Below, piece after piece: positions 19,321-28,459 of a stretch of 64,000 nucleotides of DNA. Origin of the DNA: Athripsodes cinereus (Eukaryota > Arthropoda > Insecta > Trichoptera > Leptoceridae); assembly GCA_947579605.1 (NCBI GenBank), contig OX388328.1:15169684-15233683 (forward strand), in the 5' to 3' direction. The position numbers and the translations under genes were made by a program. The notes under the pieces are model-generated. The model did no database searches and was not told the origin of the DNA. It saw nothing but the letters and a program-made list of their open reading frames with translations. Each line of letters starts with the position of its first letter. Position 1 is the stretch's first letter.

Positions 19321-19726
19321 GCTTAATCTACCTAATTAAAAGTGAAATCCCCGAGAAAGAGGCAATAGTTGAACTAATAATCATACAGATCACATAGTTC
19401 TATGTTACAGGTAAATTGAAAAATTTATCGTTTCAGAACAACAAAGTCCTATGTTAATTTTCAATCCTAATTTTTGAAAAAAACAAAGGAAAAAAAAAAT
19501 TTAAAATCATAAATTCAGGTAAGAATATTTTTTAGAAATTTTTAATGCTATTGGAAACGAACAGAGATATCCCATTTCGTAAATAATATATACCTAATTT
19601 TAAAACTTGAATATCTCAAAACTATGAACATGTAACATAGAACCCTATAATAGTGGGCAAGCGAAGTGTATGTACTCGTAATAAAAACTCAATTTGTTAT
19701 CATTGTGTTAATACAAAATTTATGTT

Positions 19727-19865
19727 TTCAGGATGGGTGGCAGTTCCCATACCTCATTTCTACTGAATTATAGATGTTAAATTTCATATAGTGTATAATG
19801 TTCTACAATAAATTTGTGCCTTTTTTTCCAGGGCACTGAAAAAAAATGAAGAGTGAAAAATCATT
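19727..19865 (-). mobile_element. SINE-A central fragment
   Basis: TTCAGGATGGGTGGCAGTTC, then CCTCATTTCTACTGAATTA and CCAGGGCACTGAAAAAAAATG, matching antisense SINE-A with drift. It lies just outside the right TIR of 18443-19663. Confidence 0.65.
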
Positions 19866-19869
19866 TGCG

Positions 19870-20690
19870 AAAAAGCCCAACATCCAATTATTTAATAATA
19901 CATAATTATGCCTCTCTTTCGCACGAACTAAAATTGTCATGCTAATGAGAGAAAAGGAAAGAGTTGCTGATGATGTAAAATTATTTAATACTTATCAATC
20001 TTCCATCTCACTCACGCCCGTTGAAAACACTGCGTTAAAGTGCAAAAGAGAAAAACATTAACATTGAATATAACGTTATTTAATACACGACAATCTTCCG
20101 TCCCATTCGCACCTGCATTGTTTCATATGCAAACGTGTGAAAGAGAAATATAAATTGTTTTTAACCGTGATCTTGACATTGCAATAATTTGAACTACAAA
20201 ATTCACACAATACAGAAGAGTGTAAGCGCCAATATTTTTTCACACAAATTTAGCATTTATTTAAATATGACTTAAAGTTGTATATTGTTTGCATGCTTGA
20301 TAATTAGGTCGAGTAAAAGTTTTACCCTATGTAGGTCATCTGAGAATTACAGTTATGTGTGTTTCTCTCCATTCATTGGCATTATTATTTATTATTTATA
20401 TAGATAATAAGTAATTGTATAATGTTGTTGTGTACCTATTATACAAAATAAGGTAAGAGTGTTTGGGTTATGTGTTGAGAATAGCTAGGTAGATACCATT
20501 ATTATTATTAGCTGCTTGCCATCTGGTAGATTCTATAATAAACTTTCTAAATATTGTTATTTATACCTAATGAGAACAGACCAACCTACTTTAAAATTAA
20601 TTATCTTAAAATTTTCTACATTTTTCTAGATTTTATGCAGTTTCAAATTAAACCAATATAATATTAAAACACAAGTTAATCCACTAAGGT
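19870..20690. other. No recognised gene
   Basis: AT-rich. CTCTCTTTCGCACG, TGAGAGAAAAGGAAAGAG and CGTGTGAAAGAGAAAT between 19910 and 20150 are mutually complementary short motifs and may be a decayed inverted-repeat element. Confidence 0.45.
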
Positions 20691-20698
20691 GGTTTAAC

Positions 20699-21200
20699 GT
20701 GCGTCAAGGACGAGATCTCCATGTCTTAACACTTGTCTTTAATTGTTTATACTGTTCGTCTTCACCATATTACCATGATGGTCTTCCGCTGCGTTCGAAC
20801 AACGAGCGTCTTCTGGCAATTCCTACACATAACACCAATTTCTATTATTCTCAGTCATTCTCAGTATGTGGTGCTCGTTGCTGGAATAATATATCCCTTC
20901 TTCTCATAGAATATCTCAATCTTTTAATGGATTTAAATACGCCGTCAAGAAGTATTTACTTATTGTCTTCTGACTCAGCATCCGTCCCCTAACCCCTTCC
21001 TATAGTTCCCAGTCCCTTTGGAGTGTTAGGTGTGTGGATTGTAGTTTTTTTTCTGATTCTGATTGTTTGTGTTTTTGTCATTATTATTTCTATTTCTGTT
21101 TAGTGTTAATATGAAGTGGATAGATGGAAGAAATCACTATATATTGATAATCTCGCCACTGTATATCATTACATTCTTTCTTATGTAAACTGCTCTGTTG
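20699..21200 (+). mobile_element. LINE-F-type 3' part, copy 1
   Basis: The frame reads HDGLPLRSNNERLLAIPTHN, later SVCGARCWNNISLLL. The same landmarks are in the copy that follows at 21240. The F of FSVxGARCWN is kept, but the end of the frame has drifted. A T-rich UTR follows. Confidence 0.7.
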
Positions 21201-21239
21201 ATTTTGTTATATGAATGATGATGTGCAAGAAGAATAAAA

Positions 21240-21605
21240 TAAATAAATATTATCTCAAGGAAATGTTTGAGTATCTTTCGAGTCATGGCTTACCCTTACG
21301 ATCCAATAGCGAGCGTCTTCTGGCGATACCAGCTCATGGCTCAAACTTTTTTACAAACTCATTTTCTGTTCATGGTGCTCGCTGTTGGAATAGTTTGCCT
21401 TCCAGTATAAAGTTGCTCCCCACTCTTCACGCTTTTAAGAGGGCAGTCAAGGGCAACTGTTTCTTAGTCCTTTTCCCCATCTATTCTTCTCCTTTGTACT
21501 TCCTCATTCCCTTTCTTTAAGATCGTTTTTGTGAAATTTTCATGAAATTGGGTTAGTTGGAATTGGAAAACATCGCGCCTCTGCGATAAACTTGCATTCT
21601 GTATA
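21240..21605 (+). mobile_element. LINE-F-type 3' part, copy 2
   Basis: The frame 21215-21520 reads MFEYLSSHGLPLRSNSERLL, FFTNSFSVHGARCWNSLPSS and LHAFKRAVKGN. The UTR includes CATCGCGCCTCTGCGATAAA, the sense of the GCGCGATCTC end at 57715. A third relic is at 52255-52420. RT boxes are missing. Confidence 0.75.
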
Positions 21606-21634
21606 CTGATTGTAAGATTGTATTTGATTTTAAT

Positions 21635-21690
21635 TATTTTACCCCACTTGTGGGATATGCCGTGATGGTATAGTAGTAGTAGTATTTAAA
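21635..21690 (+). mobile_element. SINE-A 3' stub
   Basis: CCCCACTTGTGGGATATGCC, then GTGATGGTATAGTAGTAGTAG, the tail in sense. It shows the TAG-type terminal repeat well. Confidence 0.8.
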
Positions 21691-21797
21691 TGTATTTTTA
21701 TATAAATTTGCTTGTAATAATGTACCTATACATTAAAGGTTTCACCCTCCCTCACCCAAGAATGTTACAGGCATAGAGTAAAATAATATTTACCTAT

Positions 21798-22017
21798 TCA
21801 CTGTGTCGGTGAAGGTAATAGAATTCCATAGAGAAATAAATAAAACAAGTGTTTAATTTTATTATTGATTTATTCGACGAGGGAGACGTCTTTCGTCTTT
21901 TTAGGACTTTGTCAATCTTTTGAGACGAAATAATATACCTAATCCTAATACGACGAAAGACGTCTCTCTCGTCGAATAAATCAATAGTTGAATAAAACAC
22001 TTGTTTTATTTATTTCG
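21798..22017. mobile_element. MITE-D palindrome
   Basis: Leader CACTGTGTCGGTG..GTAATAGAATTCCATAG, then arms starting at 21832 (GAAATAAATAAAACAAGTGT, ATTCGACGAGGGAGACGTC) and ending at 22017 (inverse, TTGTTTTATTTATTTCG). The arms are about 85 bases and nearly complementary around a short spacer near 21920. No coding sequence. Confidence 0.85.
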
Positions 22018-22059
22018 TTAAAATAATATTATATTAAAAGTTACAGGAATGTCAATTCC

Positions 22060-22238
22060 TTACGTCATCCATACTCTTCATGCAAATTCTTTATAAGGAA
22101 GGGATCAAGGTTTGCCTGAAGGATTCCTTGACAAAATCCTTTTTGAAATTAAATACAACTACTGTAGGATGCTCGAAAACATACGGAAAAGAGTGGAAGA
22201 CCAATTTGTTCTTTGCTGGGTGCTCCACGCAATAAATA
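22060..22238 (-). mobile_element. SINE-A 5' part
   Basis: Antisense CTCGAAAACATACGGAAAAG, GTGGAAGACCAATTTG and TTTGCTGGGTGCTCCACG, the SINE-A head. The sequence before it is diverged. Confidence 0.7.
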
Positions 22239-22243
22239 AGAGT

Positions 22244-22490
22244 CGGCCGTTGTGGCGCGGGGATAACGTTGTTGCCTTTGAGTCACAAGATCCCGGGTTC
22301 GATTCCCGGCCAGGGCACAGTGAAGAATGGCCCTTTTTAAATTGTCCTGGGTCTGGGTTTTACATGTATAAATGTATGTGTGTAGTGTATTGTGTATCGT
22401 CGCGTTAGTATCCATAATACAAGCTTCATCTTAGTTTGGGACTAGCTCGATCTGTGTGAATTGTCTATAGGTACATGTTATGTTATGTTT
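22244..22490 (+). mobile_element. SINE-B, best-preserved copy
   Basis: tRNA-like head GTCGGCCGTTGTGGCGCGGG (A box TGGCGCGGGG) and B box GGGTTCGATTCCCGGCC, then GTCCTGGGTCTGGGTTTTAC, TAGTATCCATAATACAAGC, GTTTGGGACTAGCTCGATC and an ATGTTATGTTATGT tail. Head, unrelated body and short tail repeat are the layout of a tRNA-derived SINE. Both Pol III boxes look intact. Confidence 0.9.
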
Positions 22491-22573
22491 ATGTGTTCTG
22501 GAATTATTGTATTATTAATGTGTGGTGTCTATTAAAATAAATAGTTAAACGTATGCAAGTATTTGTCATTGAG

Positions 22574-22605
22574 TATGTGTGTGAGTGTGTGTGTGTGTGT
22601 AACTA
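22574..22605. repeat. GT microsatellite
   Basis: GTATGTGTGTGAGTGTGTGTGTGTGTGTA. Confidence 0.9.
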
Positions 22606-22797
22606 TTTCTAATGCACAAATACATACATATTATATTCACCTGCCAATGTGCATTAGAATAATAGTTGATGAATACTGTCTGTAATATATTATATGCAAC
22701 GCCAGTAACTTTCATTCTCACAGAGTAAAAACAAGATGGAAATGCGCCCTGTGAAATTTTAAACTTTATTTTATTTTCAATGTCCAATTTCTTTTTA

Positions 22798-23300
22798 GAC
22801 GAATAGGACTGGGAAGGGCTGCATTCTCTGAACTAAGAATAATGAAGTCCCCATAAGTCTTAAGAGAAAGCTTTGATTCGTGTGTCCTGCCAATGATTAC
22901 ATATGAGCTAGAGACTATATGACGTTAACACTTGCGGAAACTGAGGTGTGTACAGCGTGCCATGGAGAGACAAATACTAGACATTAGCTTGAGAGACAAA
23001 AAAAGAAATGAAACCATCCGAAAAAAGACAAAAGTCATCGACATTGTTGATAAAGTCTCCAAGCTGAAATGGCTATGGGCTGGACATGTGGTAAGACGAG
23101 AGGATGGCAGGTGGACAGAATTCTCAAATGGAGGCCGTGGGAGGACAAAAGAAGTGTTGGAAGACTCTAAAAAGATGGGTTGACGATATTGTCCAGATGA
23201 TGAGAAAACAGTGGGATCGTGTTGCTCGAGATTGAGTAGTATGGAAAAGTTTTGAAGAGGCCTATATCCAGCAGCGGAGAGAAGATGGCTAGCATTAAGT
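22798..23300 (+). mobile_element. RTE-like LINE relic
   Basis: Pieces in shifting frames: RIGLGRAAFSELRIMKSP, FDSCVLPMITYELETI, RAMERQILDISLRDKKRNE, KVIDIVDKVSKLKWLWAGH, then EEAYIQQRREDG and a stop. The SLRDK..N..IR..TKV.DI....KLKW.WAGH pattern is a very common insect LINE. Several frameshifts and a stop, so inactive. Confidence 0.8.
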
Positions 23301-23329
23301 AAGAGATCTGTGTGCGACGACAACGGTGA

Positions 23330-23830
23330 AAAACCATAACCTGGTTGCAGACCCAACTATACAGCTTCCAGGTTCTACGTTGACTAGAAAACTCTGGTGC
23401 ACTTTGAACAGACTAAGGAGTGGTGTCGGATGCACAGCGTCACACATACTTCAATGGGGACTCGCAGACTATCCGTTATGTGTGTGTGGTGCTGACCAGA
23501 CAACTCTAGGCCTAGTCAAAACACACTTAAGCGTTACGTTTTCGTTCAAACGTTGACGACGTTGCGAGAACGTGTCAATTTTCGTAGCTACTTGTGTATT
23601 TTAGCTACGAAAATTGATGCGTTCTCGCAACCTCGTCTTATTTGAACGAAAATGTAACGTTTAAATGTGTTTTGACTAGGGGCCCTGACCACGTGGTGAA
23701 CACAATAAGTCCCAAAAATATTCATACGTTGGCGGGTTGCAAGCACTTAGTTTTAGGGTCGGACGACGCGATCTCATGGTTGCGGGGCTCGAGATTCGAG
23801 TATGACGAGTTTAACCCATAAGAAGAAGTA
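23330..23830 (+). mobile_element. LINE-I-type tail split by a fold-back element
   Basis: LWCTLNRLRSGVGCTASHIL and CVCGADQTTLG before the insertion, then GPDHVVNTI, LAGCKHLVLGSDDAISWL after it: the C-terminal zinc motif C.CG....T..H continues across 23511-23680 once the insert is removed. It ends at GTTTAACCCATAAGAAGAAG. Confidence 0.75.
23511..23680. mobile_element. Fold-back MITE, 170 bp
   Basis: Arms of about 80 bases: CCTAGTCAAAACACACTTAA... and the inverse ending AATGTGTTTTGACTAGG, with loop CTTGTGTATTT. The arms agree at roughly five positions in six. The flanking LINE frame shows that the empty site read CTCTAGGCCCTGACC, so about 2 bp (GG) are duplicated. Confidence 0.85.
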
Positions 23831-23839
23831 TGTAAATAA

Positions 23840-24260
23840 ATATTTTCAATTTTTATGAAATATGTCTTCCAATTTCGTCAAAAAAAAAAAAAATTATCGT
23901 TCGCTTTCTCAACTTGTCACACAAAAATTCGACCATATTTTGTCATTTTACGATGTTATTTTCTACAGTCCTCGCGTTCAGCTTTCCGACTCTCTTGCAC
24001 CGTGCACCGTCTCTGCATATTAGACATTACATACATGCATTGTATTTCAGATTGCAGCGTTTTCATTATAACGTGTATCTATGTATGTACCTATGCATTA
24101 TTATTAATAGTAGTAAAGCATCGAGTGTCGTATAGAGAGTATTAATAATACTATAATTCTCTCTTTCCCTGATACAAGTAGGTCTGTATGTGCATCAGAG
24201 CGAAAGTGCACTAAGTCACGAGATGTCATTTTTCAGTTTGCCTATTATTTAAAGTTTTTT
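23840..24260. other. No recognised feature
   Basis: AT-rich with a 13-A run at 23880; frames of 70-96 codons here show no motif I recognise. Confidence 0.55.
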
Positions 24261-24262
24261 AC

Positions 24263-24690
24263 TATACCATCACGGCATATCACACAAGTGGGGTAGTCAG
24301 CAGATCAGCTGCGTACAATAATAACATGCAAGCTGTTCTCTCCGTCGAAATAAATAAAACAAGCGTTTTATTCTACTATTGATTTCTTCGATGAGAGAGG
24401 ACACTTAAAAGGACATTGTCAATCAGTTCTCTCCGTCTTAATAAAAAATAAGACATTTTGGATGGGTGGCAAATCTCATCGCTGCTTAATTTGTGATGAA
24501 AAAGGTACTCGGTAAAGCATTGGTCTTCAACTTTTTTCTGTAAGTTTTCGAGTGTTCTGTAAAAGGCAGGTGTTCGTAAAATAAAGACATTTAAGATTTT
24601 ATATTCAGCGATGAGGTTAGCCCCCCATATTAAAAGTCTCATTTTTTATTGGCACGAAGAGGATAGCTTGAATGTTAATTATGTACAGCT
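24263..24690. mobile_element. SINE-A pair with MITE-D half between them
   Basis: 24263-24335 is the antisense SINE-A tail (CTATACCATCACGGCATATC). 24336-24425 is one MITE-D arm (AAATAAATAAAACAAGCGTT). 24435-24500 is again antisense SINE-A. 24530-24690 is sense SINE-A (GTAAGTTTTCGAGTGTTCTG, AAAGGCAGGTGTTCG, GCGATGAGGTTAGCC). The two SINE copies are head to head and partly overlap. Confidence 0.65.
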
Positions 24691-24724
24691 AGTGTAGAAC
24701 AAATGTTACTTTCTTCTATCCATG

Positions 24725-24925
24725 CATACACATTATGTATCCATCACTGTCATACAATTCCTCATGCAAGTTGTTTTCTTATTCAATCTGCTCAGCACGT
24801 CACCGTCCGGTAGGATTTGATTGAAATAATCGTGCCATTTGTCCATCGGACGGCCACGTCTTCGAGCACCATTCCTCTCAGTCCTGTATATTTTCTTAGC
24901 CATTATATCCCCGTTCACAAGTTAT
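24725..24925 (-). mobile_element. LINE-B fragment
   Basis: The minus frame reads IMAKKIYRTERNGARRRGRP, WHDYFNQILPDGDVLSRLNK and CMRNCMTV, aligning with the LINE-B copy at 25875-26367 but cut at both ends. Confidence 0.75.
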
Positions 24926-25139
24926 TACTTTGGCTAAAATTCTACATAGTGTAATATGGCTTCGACACACAGATTTATGTGTATGTAAAAAACATTGTTA
25001 TGCAGTAATAATATAAGTCTCATTACGTTATAGGTATTGCCTCGCGCCACTCTCTACCTTACACAAAGACATGCAATACTTTATACAATCATTATTACTT
25101 ATTGCAACGATATTCTATACTATGAAGTACATAGGTAGG

Positions 25140-25566
25140 TAGTTACTATATACTGTACTATTCCCTCACGCTGTGTCCCAAGTGGGGTAGGCAGAGAGTT
25201 TCTCATGCACGCATGTCGATTTCTCATACTCAAAACACGGCCGTCCTTGACAATTTGATCTACATGTTCAAGCCATGTAGTTCTCGGACGCCCGCGCTTC
25301 CTCACAACCTTCCTTTCAGCCAAGTATATCCTCTTTGACATTCTTTCCTCTTCCATTCGTTCCACATGACCAAACCATCCCAGTTTATTTACACGCATTC
25401 TATCCACAACACTCCTCTTGCATCCGCTCATTCTTCTAATATCCTCATTCCTCACTCTATCACGCAACGTTTTACCAACCATCCTCCTCAGCGATCTCAT
25501 CTCCACAGCATTTATTCCACTTTCGTCCTTCTTCAACCATGCCCACGTTTCGCTTGCACACATAAC
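25140..25566 (-). mobile_element. LINE-A, 5'-truncated
   Basis: The minus frame opens with CASETWAWLKKDESGINAVE, then SLRRMVGKTLRDRVRNEDIR, GWFGHVERMEEERMSKRIYL and RGRPRTTWLEHVDQIVKDGR, to CMRNSLPT. The 3' end is CCCACTTGGGACACAGCGTG and an AATAGTACAG tail in sense. Truncated at almost the same codon as both LINE-B copies (25875-26367, 38575-39061). Confidence 0.85.
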
Positions 25567-25569
25567 TAT

Positions 25570-25612
25570 AATATACTATACCCTCGCACTGTGTCCCAGG
25601 TGGAGTTAGCAT
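25570..25612 (-). mobile_element. LINE-A tail stub
   Basis: ATATACTATACCCTCGCACT, then GTGTCCCAGGTGGAGTTAG: the terminal 40 bases of a second LINE-A, antisense, abutting the previous copy. Confidence 0.6.
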
Positions 25613-25619
25613 GCATTTA

Positions 25620-25770
25620 AGGATTCAAGATGCGGAAGTTTGAAGATTTCCATATATGCGAAATCCTACACTAGACAAATCTGGTCCACAGTGGAGGCGC
25701 CATGGGCACACCGCCAAACCTCCGTGAGAAATCTTTTGACTAAACTCCTTCGATGTACCTCTATAGTCTA
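25620..25770 (-). repeat. Dispersed repeat K
   Basis: Antisense blocks CGAAATCCTACACTAGACAA, ATCTGGTCCACAGTGGAGGC and TCTTTTGACTAAACTCCTTC. Shared with 30945-31145 (-), 55565-55760 (+) and 61195-61330 (+). Nature unknown. Confidence 0.65.
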
Positions 25771-25779
25771 TAGTACTCT

Positions 25780-25862
25780 ATAGGGATGATGATGATGATG
25801 ATTATGGATGATTTTGTTTTGACGCCGTTTAACAGTCCCTAGACCGTCTCAAGGGCGCCTTT
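25780..25862 (-). mobile_element. LINE-G-like 3' end
   Basis: GATGATGATGATGATTATGG tail, GACGCCGTTTAACAGTCCCT and CGTCTCAAGGGCGCC, the antisense of the 3' end at 58943-59035. Confidence 0.65.
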
Positions 25863-25874
25863 TATTTTTATTTA

Positions 25875-26367
25875 CATACATACCTACATACATACCATCA
25901 CGCTTCCCTCGCGGGGTAGGCAGAAAGGATCGAGCGCCACTTCTTTCTATCCTTGCATACATCTTTCCCTTCCGTCACTGTCATACAATTCCTCATGCAG
26001 GCTGCTCTCCTGTTCAATGTGCTCAACACGTGACCGTCCTGTAGGATTTGATTTAAATGATCTTGCCATTTCATCCTAGGACGTCCGCGTCTCCGAGCAC
26101 CATTCCTCTCGACCAAATATATCTTCTTAGTCATTCTGTCCTCATTCATTCTTTCCACGTGCCCAAACCATCTTAACTTATTTACATTCATCCTTGTTAT
26201 TACACCAACTTTCATTCCACATTCCTTTCGTATATCACTGTTACGCACACGATCTCTCAGACTTTTACCACACATCCTTCTCAACGATTTCAGTTCCACT
26301 GCATTTATGCCACATTCATCCTTCTTTAACCATGCCCACGTCTCACTTGCATACATAAGTGTTGGCA
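25875..26367 (-). mobile_element. LINE-B, 493 bp, 12-bp target duplication
   Basis: Flanked by TATTTTTATTTA (25863-25874 and 26368-26379). The minus frame is open over about 156 codons: MPTLMYASETWAWLKKDECG, RVRNSDIRKECGMKVGVITR, LRWFGHVERMNEDRMTKKIY, RRRGRPRMKWQDHLNQIL, RSILSAYPAREA. The tail in sense is GATGGTATGTATGTAGG. Only the C-terminal domain of the protein is present. The open frame and perfect duplication point to a recent insertion. Confidence 0.9.
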
Positions 26368-26589
26368 TATTTTTATTTAACCTTTATAAAACCCCGAAAA
26401 CACTTGTGATTGTCACAAATTTGATTAAAATACGAGAATTCTGTGAGTTCCAATTGAAGGCACCACCAATATTGTAAAAAATTATTCTCACTAATTCACA
26501 CTTCCAAACTTGAAACTTTTAACCAGCCCAAAAACAATAACACCCATAAATTTAACTTTATTTTTATAAAAAAAAATGCACTGTAATTC

Positions 26590-26830
26590 TGCTAACCCGA
26601 ATAATCACAAGACAATAACATTTACTTATTTTAGAGGCATTAACTATGTAACAATTACGAGACATTTTCAAATAAAATATTTAAACTTGAATCACTATGT
26701 TTATTTGTTACATTGTGCAAGTGCACTGAAATCGCGATATTAAAAAAAAAAAGCGTAATTTAAATTAATGTAACAAATAAACATAGTGATTCAAATTTAA
26801 ATATTTTATTTGAAAATAACATTTAACCTT
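26590..26830. repeat. Repeat N with long inverted repeat
   Basis: 51-bp arms at 26664-26714 (ATTTTCAAATAAAATATTTA...) and 26767-26817 with one or two mismatches, loop TGCAAGTGCACTGAAATCGC plus an A run. The left shoulder TTTTAGAGGCATTAACTATG also belongs: it reappears at 60975-61005 beside a second copy of the arm and loop (60808-60915). Confidence 0.8.
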
Positions 26831-26944
26831 GAAAAATGAGACGTCAGAGGTATATGAATGGATTGGAGGAGAGTGATATGGATTAAATAAAAATAGAAGT
26901 ATACAAAAGCATTTTCTGAGCCTTATTAAAAAATCATGCATTAT

Positions 26945-27060
26945 TTTTTTTTTTTTATTTATTTATTATTCCAATAGAGCATACAAAATTAACATAAAAA
27001 CAATATAATGGAATATATTGCCCCACTAGATTAAAATCTGTTCTGGGGCAATACTAGAAA
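26945..27060 (-). mobile_element. Repeat E 3' end
   Basis: A T-rich start (poly-A in sense), then TATTGCCCCACTAGATTAAA and ATCTGTTCTGGGGCAATACT. The sense copy is inside MITE-D at 27247-27551. Confidence 0.7.
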
Positions 27061-27114
27061 AAAAATACATATATATCAAAAATACAATTTTTCAAATATG
27101 ACTTAAAATACAAT

Positions 27115-27232
27115 ATGAGTTCATCGGTAGCCTGGAGGTAGAGTCTCGGCTTCGTGAACATGAGGTTCGTGGTTTGATCCCAGGTGCCGGAAAACTCCCC
27201 TTTCACGACACAAGCTTTTAGCGAAATAAATA
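27115..27232 (+). mobile_element. SINE-C head
   Basis: TCGGTAGCCTGGAGGTAGAG (A box) and GTGGTTTGATCCCAGGTGCC (B-box region), then AACTCCCCTTTCACGACACA. It is cut at CAAGCTTTTA, where MITE-D begins. Confidence 0.85.
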
Positions 27233-27705
27233 AAACATAATATTGTGTTGATGATTGTGTTGTTCTGTGCTCGGTGTAGTTTTTCGGGTGAGAGCCCCGT
27301 TGCGTCTCATGGACGGGTAGCAGGGGCGCTTATTCGGGTATTTCATCGGAGTTATTATTATTTATTTAACTTGTGTTATTTTTACTTAATTATTAAATTG
27401 TCTTATTTTTCTTGTTATTTAATTTTGTTGTTAAATTGTATTAATTTTTTAATATTTTCTTAGTATTGCCCCAGAACAGAATTCGATCTAGTAGGGCAAT
27501 TTAATTTAAGTATGTAATATTTTGGAAATAAATAAATAAATAAAAAAAAAATGTTTTATTCTACTATTTGTTTAATTGACGAGATGATAAGATGAAAGAC
27601 GTCTCTCTCGTCAAATAAACAAATAGTAGTATAAACATCTGTTTTATTTATTTCCCTATGGAATTCAATGTACTACCTAAACACCGACACAGTGAACAAA
27701 CTTTT
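27231..27705. mobile_element. MITE-D, reverse orientation, carrying repeat E
   Basis: Arm start GCGAAATAAATAAAACA at 27231. The palindrome resumes at 27552 (ATGTTTTATTCTACTATTTG), includes GAAAGACGTCTCTCTCGTCA and ends near 27652. The leader follows in antisense: CCTATGGAATTCAATGTACT..CACCGACACAGTG. Part of the first arm's end is deleted. Confidence 0.75.
27247..27551 (+). mobile_element. Repeat E inserted in MITE-D
   Basis: A 305-bp insert: CGGGTGAGAGCCCCGTTGCG, GACGGGTAGCAGGGGCGC, a T-rich middle, TATTGCCCCAGAACAGAATT..TAGTAGGGCAATTTAA, then AAATAAATAAATAAATAAAAAAAAA. A poly-A end and loss of neighbouring host bases suggest retrotransposition. A 72-codon frame covers the start; I do not recognise it. 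Confidence 0.7.
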
Positions 27706-28035
27706 AGCTTACTGTAAAACAGTCTAGTAGAGATGATGCATTAAGTGTATAAATTCTTTCACTGTGCACTCCACACAGTATGTAGGTCAGACTGTGTGTG
27801 TGTTAGAGCGTCTAATAAAATAGAAAGAGTGCTATTAAAAATAATACAAGTTTATATTTCGAATCGCGAATTATTACTTTTATAGATATTACCTTGCAAA
27901 AAAACTTCACCGGCCAAAACTTTCACAGAGCACCGCTAGCGGTCTATTAGGTATAGTTAGATCTCATCGTGTTAGCGATAAGAGATTGCCTGTAGGCTAC
28001 AACCAATGTCATTATTATTATAATAATATATCGTC
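27706..28035. other. No recognised feature
   Basis: AT-rich unique-looking sequence. Confidence 0.55.
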
Positions 28036-28039
28036 GTTG

Positions 28040-28110
28040 CATATTCAAAATGAGATAATTCCCACAGACCGAGCTAGTCCCAAACTAAAATATCGATACC
28101 TTAATTCGCA
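28040..28110 (-). mobile_element. SINE-B 3' fragment
   Basis: ATAATTCCCACAGACCGAGC, then TAGTCCCAAACTAAAATATCG, antisense. Confidence 0.7.
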
Positions 28111-28459
28111 GATTGGGTAACTCCAAAATAGCTACTTTACAGGGCGGATAAAAAACTAAATAATTTTGTTATGCATATTATTATTATTTTCTTTATTCTA
28201 AAATATCTACATGATGTAGATACATGTTCGTAACACAATAACCATGACATAATTATGTGTATATTGGTTTTGTAGCCTTTTTTTGGAGTTACCCAATTTT
28301 CTGTGATAGATTTTGTAAAATATACGCTATAATTGGTGGAGTTACCCAATTTGCCAATAAATATTGTATACTGTTTGGTCTCATAATAATGTTATTTTTA
28401 AAGTGTTTTATATGAAAATTAAATGAAATTGAAGTAATATATAGGATAAATACTTCAAC

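Larger units (their letters stand above)
18443..19663. mobile_element. Long-TIR DNA transposon with transposase relic
   Basis: Perfect 34-bp terminal inverted repeats at 18443-18476 (CGCTTGCCCACTATTATAGG...) and 19630-19663. AAGT flanks both ends (18439-18442 and 19664-19667), a 4-bp target duplication. The motif GTTCTATGT, in either orientation, occurs in the TIRs and again near 18594, 18631, 18644, 18690 and 19397, with a variant at 19446: subterminal repeats. It encloses a broken transposase-like frame (18858-19232) and a SINE-A tail. The length, 1,221 bp, is too short for a full transposase. Confidence 0.85.

Noticed and set aside
22566..22787. 73-codon minus frame ending in a Thr-His run
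   Set aside because: The run is just the translated GT microsatellite; no other support for coding.
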